From contig JAGZAC010000149.1 of the NCBI GenBank assembly GCA_018370615.1, positions 1-5,091 on the forward strand: a stretch of DNA of 5,091 nucleotides. Direction: 5' to 3'. Origin of the DNA: Clostridiales bacterium (lineage in GTDB: Bacteria > Bacillota > Clostridia > Oscillospirales > CAG-272). Shown piece by piece: positions 1 through 5,091 of the stretch (its first letter is position 1; every line of letters begins with the position of its first letter). Below the pieces are notes generated by a model. The model had not been told where the DNA came from, made no database searches, and saw only the letters and a list, made by a program, of their open reading frames with translations. A program made the translations under genes and the position numbers.

Positions 1-30
1 AAAGAGGCCATTTTATGGCCTCTTTATTAT
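1..30 (+). terminator. Intrinsic terminator of an upstream gene outside the window
   Basis: A perfect 11-bp stem (AAAGAGGCCAT at 1-11, ATGGCCTCTTT at 15-25) closes a TTT loop and is followed by a T-rich stretch up to about position 36. On the plus strand this is a classical Rho-independent terminator, so a rightward gene probably ends just before the window. The stem may extend to the left of position 1. It could also work in the minus direction, but the bases that would form that U-tract lie outside the window. Confidence 0.8.
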
Positions 31-41
31 TTTTATAAAAA

Positions 42-95
42 CAACCCCTCCGAGTTTTGCAAAGCAAAACTCACCTCCCCTTACACAGGGGAGGC
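42..95 (-). repeat. Short double-hairpin intergenic repeat, unit A
   Basis: Read on the minus strand, this unit has a head hairpin (CCTCCCC 74-80 pairing with GGGGAGG 88-94 around a TTACACA loop), a second hairpin (GAGTTTTGC 52-60 with GCAAAACTC 64-72, loop AAA), and a tail ending in GGGGTTG. The same order of head hairpin, second hairpin and G-rich tail recurs in units B, C and E. The second stem differs in sequence between copies but always pairs, which suggests that structure is conserved. It is not coding. Confidence 0.8.
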
Positions 96-110
96 CTGAG
101 AACGAAAAAG

Positions 111-162
111 TTCCCCTTGTGCAAAGGGGGATGGCTTCACGCAGTGAAGCCAGGGGGATTGT
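111..162 (+). repeat. Short double-hairpin intergenic repeat, unit B
   Basis: This is a plus-oriented copy of the family. The head hairpin is CCCCTT 113-118 with AAGGGG 124-129 around GTGCA. The second hairpin is a perfect 9-bp stem, TGGCTTCAC 132-140 with GTGAAGCCA 144-152. The tail is GGGGGATTGTC. It lies head-to-head with unit A (16 bases apart) and tail-to-tail with unit C (about 8 bases apart). Confidence 0.8.
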
Positions 163-170
163 CTTCTGAA

Positions 171-222
171 CAACCCTTCCGTCACGGCTGCGCCGTGCCA
201 CCTCCCCTTACACAGGGGAGGC
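171..222 (-). repeat. Short double-hairpin intergenic repeat, unit C
   Basis: This is a minus-oriented copy. The head hairpin (CCTCCCC 201-207, loop TTACACA, GGGGAGG 215-221) is identical to that of unit A. The second hairpin is CACGGC 183-188 with GCCGTG 192-197, loop TGC. The tail, CAACCCTTCC on the plus strand, matches that of unit A (CAACCCCTCC) with one difference. Confidence 0.8.
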
Positions 223-237
223 TTTAGGTGAAGTAAG

Positions 238-293
238 GCCCCCTTGTGGGGAGCTGTGCAGCTGTTCCGAGAGCATGCCCACGAAGCTTCACC
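238..293 (+). repeat. Degenerate double-hairpin repeat, unit D
   Basis: This is a plus-oriented, diverged or truncated copy. It has a short head hairpin (CCCC 240-243, loop TTGT, GGGG 248-251) and a second hairpin (AGCTG 252-256 with CAGCT 259-263). The usual GGGATTGT tail is missing and is replaced by unrelated sequence. GGTGAAG at 227-233 is complementary to CTTCACC at 287-293, so the whole unit could be enclosed in a larger stem. Membership of the family is less certain than for the other units. Confidence 0.5.
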
Positions 294-299
294 CCAAAA

Positions 300-348
300 G
301 GCTCCCTTGTGTAAAGGGAGCTGTCAACGGAGTTGACTGAGGGATTGT
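300..348 (+). repeat. Short double-hairpin intergenic repeat, unit E
   Basis: This is a plus-oriented copy with a head hairpin of 8 bp (GCTCCCTT 301-308 with AAGGGAGC 314-321, loop GTGTA), a second hairpin (GTCAAC 323-328 with GTTGAC 332-337, loop GGA), and the tail TGAGGGATTGT. It has the cleanest match between tail and head in the cluster. It ends 12 bases before the terminator of the mreB gene. Confidence 0.8.
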
Positions 349-360
349 ATATTCAAAAAT

Positions 361-391
361 AAAAGACCTCTTTCTGCAAAAGAGGTCTTTT
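361..391 (-). terminator. Intrinsic terminator of the mreB-family gene
   Basis: A perfect 13-bp stem (361-373 with 379-391, loop CTGCA on the plus strand) begins two bases after the mreB stop codon. On the minus strand it is followed by a TTTTATTTTT tract, the expected U-tract. The plus side is also T-rich (TTTTATTTAT), so it could act in both directions and shield mreB from rightward transcription. Confidence 0.88.
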
Positions 392-393
392 AT

Positions 394-1434
394 TTATCGA
401 GGCATTCCCTGCTGCCGTTGCCTGGATATATTGATGGCACCCTCCGGGATATTGGATATATGATCCAACGACATCCCTGTGCCCAGTGCGACACAGGATA
501 CGGCACGCTCCGCTACCCGGGTCTTAATCCCCGTAACATTGGCGATCAGTCGATCCAAGCCATACAGCAGACTACCGCCGCCTGTCATCACAATTCCGTT
601 ATACAATATGTCGCCTACAAGCTCCGGCGGGGTACGTTCAATTACGGAACAAACCGCTTCAATAATGGCAGTGATCGGCTCCTCCAGCGCATCCGGCATC
701 TCCAAAGATGAAATCCGCACCACACGGGGAAGTCCCTGCACCAGGCACCGACCCTTCACCTCAATCATACGGGGCTCATCCCGCTGCCATGCAGCGCCTA
801 CTTTAATTTTTATTTCTTCCGCCGTGCGCTCACCTATCAACACATTATGCCGCCGACGCACATATCGAATAATAGCCTCATCAAACCGGTCTCCGGCAAC
901 CTTGATGGATTCGGAGACCACTACCCCTCCAAGAGAAATCACCGCTACGTCCGTAGTGCCGCCGCCAATGTCTACTATCATGTTTCCGTTGGCACTGGAA
1001 ATATCGATGCCCGCTCCAATGGCAGCTGCTACCGGTTCCTCAATCAGATAGGTCTTTTTCGCCCCCGCTTGGGTAGCGGCATCCACAACCGCCCGTTCTT
1101 CGACCTCCGTAATCCCGCTGGGTACACAAATGATAACTCTGGGAGCAAACAGCGAAGAACCACAAGCTTTTTTGATGAAATACTGAATCATCCGCAGCGT
1201 ATATTCATACTGGCTGATAACTCCATCCCGCAGCGGACGAATCGCAGTGATATTGCCCGGCGTACGCCCAAGCATCATCTGCGCTTCCCGTCCCACCTTC
1301 AGAATTTTATCTGTATTTCTGTCAATAGCCACAACGGAGGGCTCCTTCAGAACGATTCCCTTGCCCTGCACATAAACCAGGACGGTCGCAGTACCAAGAT
1401 CAATCCCTATATCCTTGCGCATACCCAGGTGCAT
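394..1434 (-). CDS. mreB: MreB/Mbl-family rod shape-determining actin
   Basis: This encodes a bacterial actin homologue of 346 residues, the usual length for MreB, Mbl and MreBH. The family polymerises with ATP under the cytoplasmic membrane and positions the cell-wall elongation machinery. Visible motifs are phosphate-1 DIGIDLGTA (8-16), the connecting segment IEEPVAAAIGAG (131-142), phosphate-2 DIGGGTTD (155-162) and the adenosine motif TGGGSLL (284-290). SSLFAP (93-98) holds a Leu-Phe pair where Thermotoga MreB has its membrane-inserting loop. The start at 1434 is chosen because AAAGGAG lies 7 bases upstream and homology begins at once. An in-frame ATG at 1527 lies inside the predicted -35 box and would add 31 residues unlike MreB. 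No mreC or mreD is adjacent, so this may be a stand-alone paralogue (mbl or mreBH type); I cannot separate these by eye. It is monocistronic, with its own promoter and terminator. Confidence 0.95.
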   Translation of the reverse strand: MHLGMRKDIGIDLGTATVLVYVQGKGIVLKEPSVVAIDRNTDKILKVGREAQMMLGRTPGNITAIRPLRDGVISQYEYTLRMIQYFIKKACGSSLFAPRVIICVPSGITEVEERAVVDAATQAGAKKTYLIEEPVAAAIGAGIDISSANGNMIVDIGGGTTDVAVISLGGVVVSESIKVAGDRFDEAIIRYVRRRHNVLIGERTAEEIKIKVGAAWQRDEPRMIEVKGRCLVQGLPRVVRISSLEMPDALEEPITAIIEAVCSVIERTPPELVGDILYNGIVMTGGGSLLYGLDRLIANVTGIKTRVAERAVSCVALGTGMSLDHISNIPEGAINISRQRQQGMPR

Positions 1435-1441
1435 ATCTCTG

Positions 1442-1448
1442 CTCCTTT
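1442..1448 (-). promoter_or_regulatory. Ribosome binding site that fixes the mreB start
   Basis: AAAGGAG on the minus strand sits 7 bases before the ATG at 1434. It selects this codon over both the far-upstream in-frame ATG at 1527 and the Met codon four residues downstream. A perfect palindrome, CCCTAGGG (1452-1459), lies just upstream; its significance is unclear. Confidence 0.85.
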
Positions 1449-1498
1449 CTTCCCTAGGGGATATTTTTTTATTTTCATAAAATCGCAGTATCATAGTC

Positions 1499-1527
1499 AT
1501 TTTACCACACAATCTTGCATTTTGCAA
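1499..1527 (-). promoter_or_regulatory. Sigma-A-type promoter of mreB
   Basis: On the minus strand, a -35 box TTGCAA (1527-1522) and a -10 box TAAAAT (1504-1499) are separated by exactly 17 bases. Transcription would begin near 1492 and leave a leader of about 58 bases. The -35 box overlaps the small inverted repeat TTGCA-TTT-TGCAA (1515-1527), which might be a regulator site but may be chance in AT-rich sequence. The match is by eye. Confidence 0.7.
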
Positions 1528-1634
1528 TGAAAAACCATTTTTTTCTTTTTCTTCTTTTCCATCTGCAAAAGTATTCTATGCCAAAATTGCGGGAGAATAT
1601 GTGCATTTATGCAAAAAAGCCTCTGGCAGAAGAA

Positions 1635-1680
1635 ACAAATTGTAAATTTGTCCCAAAATTCAAACTTTTTTCAAATTTAC
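1635..1680. promoter_or_regulatory. AT-rich inverted repeats, possible operator
   Basis: ACAAATT (1635-1641) and AATTTGT (1645-1651) form an inverted repeat around GTA. The partly overlapping GTAAATTTG (1642-1650) is perfectly complementary to CAAATTTAC (1672-1680), 21 bases further on. The right half-site ends one base before the extended -10 box of the transporter operon, which is where a repressor or activator could act. The centres of these last two half-sites are 30 bases apart, close to three helical turns. An operator role is inference; low complexity could produce part of this. Confidence 0.4.
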
Positions 1681-1681
1681 A

Positions 1682-1690
1682 TGATATACT
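1682..1690 (+). promoter_or_regulatory. Extended -10 promoter of the ABC transporter operon
   Basis: TGATATACT fits the extended -10 pattern (TG, one base, then TATACT). The -35 region at 17-base spacing (AAACTT, 1662-1667) is poor, as is usual for extended -10 promoters. Transcription would start near 1697, giving a leader of about 62 bases. An alternative pairing, TTTACA (1676-1681) with TTAAAT (1701-1706), has a 19-base spacer and looks weaker. Confidence 0.55.
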
Positions 1691-1716
1691 AAATTAAATG
1701 TTAAATAAATTGTCCC

Positions 1717-1731
1717 TGCAGCGGTGCTGCA
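1717..1731 (+). other. Small hairpin in the transporter leader
   Basis: TGCAGC (1717-1722) and GCTGCA (1726-1731) form a 6-bp stem with a GGT loop in the untranslated leader. It has no U-tract and lies 13 bases before the ribosome binding site, so it is not a terminator. It could influence mRNA stability, or it may have no function. Confidence 0.35.
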
Positions 1732-1744
1732 AGATCTTACATCC

Positions 1745-1750
1745 GGGAGG
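1745..1750 (+). promoter_or_regulatory. Ribosome binding site for a TTG start
   Basis: GGGAGG lies 8 bases before TTG at 1759-1761. This supports the non-ATG start of the ATPase, because the translated product then begins with the usual family opening I-E-V-K-N-V-S-K. No ATG with a binding site lies nearby in the same frame. Confidence 0.85.
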
Positions 1751-1758
1751 AATTTGGT

Positions 1759-2907
1759 TTGATTGAGGTCAAAAACGTATCCAAAAACTACGGTCCTGTC
1801 CCTGCTGTAAAAGACATTAGCTTTACAGTGGAAAAAGGACACATTTACGGTTTTCTGGGACCCAACGGTGCAGGCAAGTCCACCACAATGAATATGATCA
1901 CCGGCTGCCTTGCTGCCACCAGCGGCACAATTACCATTGACGGTCACGACATTTACAGCGAGGCCATCGAAGCCAAACGGCACATCGGGTATCTCCCCGA
2001 GCAGCCACCCCTGTACACAGACATGACTCCCTTTGAGTATCTCTCCTTTGTGGGAAGGGCCAAAGGCCTTTCCAAGGCGGATCTATATGATCAAATGGAA
2101 ACGGTCATGGAAAAAACGGGAATTACAGATGTGGCAGACCGGCTGATCCGCAATCTTTCCAAGGGCTACAAGCAGCGGGTAGGCATTGCCCAGGCAATCC
2201 TGGGAGATCCAGACGTTATCATCCTGGACGAGCCCACTGTGGGCCTAGACCCTATACAAATTGTAGAAATCCGGCAATTGATTCAGGATTTGGGGCAGGA
2301 ACATACCGTTATCCTGTCCAGCCACATTCTCCAGGAAATCAGCGCCGTGTGCGACTGGGTTATCATGATATCCAAGGGAAAAATCGTAGCCAGTGACACC
2401 ATGGAAAATCTGCTGGCCAGTGCCGCCGACAGTGCGAATATCATTAAGCTGGAAACGGAAGGAGATGCCGACACAGTACAGGAGGCACTCCAAAAGATTT
2501 CCGGCGTAAAAAACGTCTCCGTCTCCGAAAAAGGCGGACGGCTTTCTGTCACTGTGGAAACAGAGCCGGATGTACAGATCGGCGATGATATTTTTATGGG
2601 GCTGCGTCACGCAGGACTGCCGGTGCACTCTATGACAGACAGCGGAGCAGGCGGGCAAAATACCCTGGAGGACCTGTTTATCCAGCTGGCAGGAGAAAGC
2701 CTGGACGCCGGCGCTGCCTATGCTGCAGAAAAAGCGGCAAAAAAAGAAAAGAAAGAAAAAAAATCAGAGCAAAAGCCAGTGGGTGAGACAACGCTGGGCA
2801 GTGCGTATTATTCGCAGGAAGATGATGCGTCCTCTGAAAATGCAGAGGCCACAGAAGACGATACCTATGAGCCCCTCTTCGAGAAAAAGGAGGACGATGA
2901 CCAATGA
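1759..2907 (+). CDS. GldA-like ABC transporter ATP-binding protein
   Basis: This is the cytoplasmic ATPase subunit that powers the membrane transporter encoded by the next two genes. It has 382 residues. The nucleotide-binding domain (about 1-215) is complete: Walker A GPNGAGKST (34-42), Q-loop Gln82, signature LSKGYKQR (133-140), Walker B VIILDEP (153-159) with catalytic Glu158, D-loop GLDP (162-165) and switch His189. A C-terminal domain follows (about 226-313), ending in TLEDLFIQLAGE (302-313), typical of GldA and related ABC-2 exporter ATPases. Family members usually stop near here at about 310 residues. This one adds some 65 residues: a lysine-rich stretch (325-339), then an acidic, low-complexity stretch (354-382), with no visible fold. 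The gene uses a TTG start, opens the operon, and overlaps the permease start by four bases (ATGA). The fold and role are secure; the substrate is unknown. Confidence 0.93.
   Translation: MIEVKNVSKNYGPVPAVKDISFTVEKGHIYGFLGPNGAGKSTTMNMITGCLAATSGTITIDGHDIYSEAIEAKRHIGYLPEQPPLYTDMTPFEYLSFVGRAKGLSKADLYDQMETVMEKTGITDVADRLIRNLSKGYKQRVGIAQAILGDPDVIILDEPTVGLDPIQIVEIRQLIQDLGQEHTVILSSHILQEISAVCDWVIMISKGKIVASDTMENLLASAADSANIIKLETEGDADTVQEALQKISGVKNVSVSEKGGRLSVTVETEPDVQIGDDIFMGLRHAGLPVHSMTDSGAGGQNTLEDLFIQLAGESLDAGAAYAAEKAAKKEKKEKKSEQKPVGETTLGSAYYSQEDDASSENAEATEDDTYEPLFEKKEDDDQ
2887..2893 (+). promoter_or_regulatory. Ribosome binding site of the permease
   Basis: AAGGAGG lies inside the last codons of the ATPase gene, 10 bases before the permease ATG at 2904. 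With the ATGA overlap, this arrangement favours translational coupling and matched amounts of the two subunits. Confidence 0.85.
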
Positions 2908-3773
2908 GTGCAGTTTTTAAAAAAGAATTTCGGTCCGGCATGTGCGGCATGACAGGGATGATTTTTATTGCATATGTCCTGCTGTTTCTTGGTCTGTACA
3001 CCGTTTACGTAAACTACTATTACGGACTGGGAAATTTTGAAATTATCATTATCTCCGCCGCATTCCTCTCCCTGCTGGCAGTACCGCTGCTGACCATGCG
3101 TTCCTTTTCCGAAGAGCGACACAACAAAACAGATCAGCTGCTCTATTCCCTTCCCATCAGCACTGGGAAAATCGTACTGGGCAAATTTTTTGGCATGGCT
3201 GCCATCTTTGCCATTCCTACCGCAGTCGTATGCATCTATCCGCTGATTGCCAGCACCTATAACAGCGGAAGCATCAATCTTGCCATTGGGTACGGCTCCA
3301 TTTTAGCATACTATTTTTTGGGCTGCGCCGTGATCGCGATTTGTATGTTTCTATCCACCCTTACGGAAAGCCAGGTCATTGCGGCAATTCTCAGCATCGG
3401 CGTAATTTTGCTTATGTATTTCAGCGATTTGCTGCTTACTGTGATTCCCTCCGGCGCGACAATTTCCATGATCGCCGCAATCGTGCTGGCGGTCGCTCTA
3501 GGCTGCATCGTTTTTGCAGGCACGAAAAACGCCATTGTCGGCGGCACATGCGGCGGCGTGCTAATCATTGGAATCGTAGTGGTATATATAGTAGACGCCT
3601 CCCTCTTTGACGGCCTGCTGCAGACAATTATCGGCGCACTTTCCATCTTTACGCCTATTGAAAGCTTCGGACTGGGAACCTTTGACATTGCATGCCTGTT
3701 CCGGTATCTGTCGATCTGCGCTCTGTTTATTTTCTTTACCATACAGTCCTTTGAAAAGCGTCGCTGGAACTAA
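2904..3773 (+). CDS. ABC-2 type (GldF-like) transporter permease
   Basis: This is an integral membrane protein of 289 residues and the likely channel-forming partner of the upstream ATPase. Hydrophobic segments are seen at about 16-36, 46-64, 95-117, 126-151, 157-179, 187-205, 210-230 and 265-281. Six is the usual ABC-2 count, so some of these eight may be split or re-entrant. The loop MRSFSEERHNKTDQLLYSLP (65-84) matches the conserved cytoplasmic segment of the GldF/NosY/ABC-2 group, where an acidic pair followed by T-x-x-L-L and a Pro precedes the third helix and is thought to contact the ATPase. The short N-terminus with KKEF (6-9) also fits the family. The start is set by AAGGAGG and the ATGA overlap. 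The protein ends in a basic tail (EKRRWN), consistent with a cytoplasmic C-terminus. The transported substrate cannot be read from the sequence. Confidence 0.9.
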   Translation: MSAVFKKEFRSGMCGMTGMIFIAYVLLFLGLYTVYVNYYYGLGNFEIIIISAAFLSLLAVPLLTMRSFSEERHNKTDQLLYSLPISTGKIVLGKFFGMAAIFAIPTAVVCIYPLIASTYNSGSINLAIGYGSILAYYFLGCAVIAICMFLSTLTESQVIAAILSIGVILLMYFSDLLLTVIPSGATISMIAAIVLAVALGCIVFAGTKNAIVGGTCGGVLIIGIVVVYIVDASLFDGLLQTIIGALSIFTPIESFGLGTFDIACLFRYLSICALFIFFTIQSFEKRRWN

Positions 3774-3779
3774 GGGAGG
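3774..3779 (+). promoter_or_regulatory. Ribosome binding site of the GldG-like gene
   Basis: GGGAGG starts immediately after the permease stop codon and ends 9 bases before the ATG at 3789. The 15-base gap leaves no room for a separate promoter or terminator, so the three genes should share a transcript. Confidence 0.85.
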
Positions 3780-3788
3780 GAACGAAAG

Positions 3789-5091
3789 ATGAACGAACAA
3801 AAAAAGCAAAACAAAAAGGCTCTGCGCATCGGTTCCTTCAGTATTATTATATCCGTAGTAGTTCTGGCAATTGTCATTGCAGCCAATCTCCTAGTGAGCA
3901 GCCTGCCCGGGTGGATCATTCGGCCGGACACGACGGCCGAGGGGATGTTCACCATCAGTGACGCCACAAGGGAAATTGTAGATGCACTGGAAACAGACAT
4001 CACCCTGTACCATGTCACCCAGCCGGAAAACGCAGACCCCACTGTACAAGAAATTCTGCAGAGATATGCGGACCTCAGTTCCCACATTAAAGTAATGGAA
4101 ATCGATCCGGTGGAGCAGCCCACGTTTTTATCCCAGTACACAACATCGGATCTTGCAGAAAACAGCATCATCGCCGTCAGCGACAAGCGAAGCACTGTCA
4201 TCGACGGAAACAATCTCTATATGTATATGCTGGCCGGTGATGATTTGAATTACTATACCCAAACTGAATATGAAAATATCAACAGCGCATACCTCACATA
4301 CTACGGCCAGTACGTTAGCGCCACAGAATACTTCTTTGGAGAAAACGAGCTGACCCGGGCCATTGACTATGTAGCCACAGACGAGCTGCCGGTATTGTAT
4401 GTGGTAGGCGGGCACGGCGAAATTGAGTTTACCGAGACCTTTACTTCTGCTGTAGCCGATGAAAATGTGGAACTGCGGGAGCTCACCCTGCTGTCCGGGG
4501 AAGAACAGGGAGTTCCGGAGGACGCAGCGGCAATTTTACTGTATGTGCCGCAGATGGACATTACCGCAGAAGAACTGGATGTTCTCAAAGCATATTTGGA
4601 CGGCGGTGGAAATATACTGCTCTTCACCCTGTATCAATACTGCACTGCCGATACTATGCCGAATCTGGCAGCACTCACGGAATATATGGGGCTTGCTGCC
4701 ACTGGAGACATGATAATGGAGGGGGACAGTGCAAGGTACTATCAGGTTCCTTACATGATTATCCCTACCCTCACGGAACAGGGGCTGTGCGCCAACCTCT
4801 CCAGTACGAACATTACCACATTGATGTTTGCAGCGCATCCCATTACAAATACCGAGTCCAATGAAAATGTAACTGCAGTTCCCCTGATGACCACCTCTGA
4901 CGCCGCATACCTGTCCGCAGACGAGGAGCAAACGGCCTCTTCTTTCACCATTGCCTGGGAGGCAACACTGAACGAAGGCGGCAAGCTGATTTGGTTCGGC
5001 TCGCTTTCTGTACTGGATGAAGGATATTTGAACATGCATTCATCTTTGCTGGCTGCCATGCTCCAGGAGGTCTGCGACAAGCCTACCGCTG
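3789..5091 (+). CDS. GldG-like ABC transporter auxiliary protein (partial, 3' end missing)
   Basis: This frame stays open for 434 codons to the window edge, so the C-terminus is missing. The protein starts with a lysine-rich cytoplasmic segment (5-10), then one membrane helix (about 15-36), and the rest is soluble and probably extracytoplasmic. After the helix comes a family-like stretch: TTAEGMFTISDATREIVDAL (48-67), followed by DITLYHV (70-76). Further on are VVGGHGE (205-211), matching the Gly-His-Gly-Glu motif typical of GldG-type proteins (the ABC-type uncharacterised transport system family), and YLDGGGNILLF (269-279), resembling the glycine-rich turn of the glutamine-amidotransferase-like fold often found in this family. 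No catalytic Cys-His-Glu triad is obvious. Relatives usually run to 450-600 residues and end with a second membrane helix, so perhaps 20-150 residues lie beyond the edge. In gliding Bacteroidetes, GldG works with GldA and GldF; the role here is unknown. Family call fairly sure, substrate unknown. Confidence 0.85.
   Translation, partial: MNEQKKQNKKALRIGSFSIIISVVVLAIVIAANLLVSSLPGWIIRPDTTAEGMFTISDATREIVDALETDITLYHVTQPENADPTVQEILQRYADLSSHIKVMEIDPVEQPTFLSQYTTSDLAENSIIAVSDKRSTVIDGNNLYMYMLAGDDLNYYTQTEYENINSAYLTYYGQYVSATEYFFGENELTRAIDYVATDELPVLYVVGGHGEIEFTETFTSAVADENVELRELTLLSGEEQGVPEDAAAILLYVPQMDITAEELDVLKAYLDGGGNILLFTLYQYCTADTMPNLAALTEYMGLAATGDMIMEGDSARYYQVPYMIIPTLTEQGLCANLSSTNITTLMFAAHPITNTESNENVTAVPLMTTSDAAYLSADEEQTASSFTIAWEATLNEGGKLIWFGSLSVLDEGYLNMHSSLLAAMLQEVCDKPTA

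Noticed and set aside
13..201. 62-codon open frame on the minus strand
   Set aside because: It is made almost wholly of the hairpin repeats, starts without a ribosome binding site, and runs through a terminator stem.
42..348. Possible CRISPR array
   Set aside because: Units alternate in orientation, differ in sequence and spacing, and have no unique spacers of constant length; they are double-hairpin repeats.
847..1530. Long plus-strand open frame (227 codons) opposite mreB
   Set aside because: It is the antisense shadow of a well-conserved gene with all MreB motifs; its product is not family-like and has no binding site at its start.
1515..1697. Small plus-strand frame with a hydrophobic, Phe/Leu-rich start resembling a signal peptide
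   Set aside because: It begins inside the mreB promoter, has no ribosome binding site, and its Phe/Leu content comes from the T-rich tract; it also runs through the transporter promoter.
1697..1758. Riboswitch or attenuator in the transporter leader
   Set aside because: The leader is only about 62 bases with one 6-bp hairpin and no terminator/antiterminator pair or recognisable aptamer core.
1660..1983. Minus-strand frame across the start of the ATPase gene
   Set aside because: It is antisense to the Walker A region of a clear gene and has no initiation signal.
2720..2920. Lys/Arg-rich 66-codon frame overlapping the ATPase tail
   Set aside because: It is the +1 frame of the A-rich tail, its start has no binding site, and the composition follows from the A runs. 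It is kept only as a note under the slippage finding.

Overview
The window looks like part of a chromosome from an anaerobic, gut-type Firmicute of class Clostridia (Oscillospiraceae/Ruminococcaceae-like). Four things suggest this: strong AAGGAGG/GGGAGG ribosome binding sites, intermediate GC content, an MreB of Gram-positive type, and a cluster of short double-hairpin repeats (core TTACACAGGGGAGGC / GCCTCCCCTGTGTAA) of a kind common between genes in that group. The taxonomic call is inference; no rRNA or marker gene is present.

Layout. Positions 1-393 hold no convincing gene. They contain a terminator for a rightward gene that lies outside the window, then five small repeat units in mixed orientation, then a terminator for the leftward gene that follows. 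Positions 394-1434 (minus strand) encode a complete MreB/Mbl-family actin, with its own sigma-A-type promoter at 1499-1527. Positions 1435-1758 are a divergent intergenic region of 324 bases, carrying that promoter, AT-rich inverted repeats, and an extended -10 promoter for the rightward operon.

From 1759 to the right edge runs a tight three-gene operon: a GldA-like ABC ATPase with a TTG start and an unusual charged C-terminal tail (1759-2907), an ABC-2 type permease (2904-3773, ATGA overlap), and a GldG-like membrane-anchored extracytoplasmic protein (3789 to beyond 5091, cut by the window edge). Together these match the GldA/GldF/GldG architecture named for Bacteroidetes gliding motility. 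In Clostridia, which do not glide by that system, the substrate and role are not established. The expected complex is a cytoplasmic ATPase driving a membrane permease, with the GldG-like subunit working on the outer face of the membrane.

Most of the window is recognisable. The points that deserve a second look are the ordered repeat cluster, the inverted-repeat array in front of the transporter promoter, the charged tail on the ATPase, and the unexplained role of a Gld-type transporter divergent from a lone mreB. I see no clear evidence of a wholly new system.
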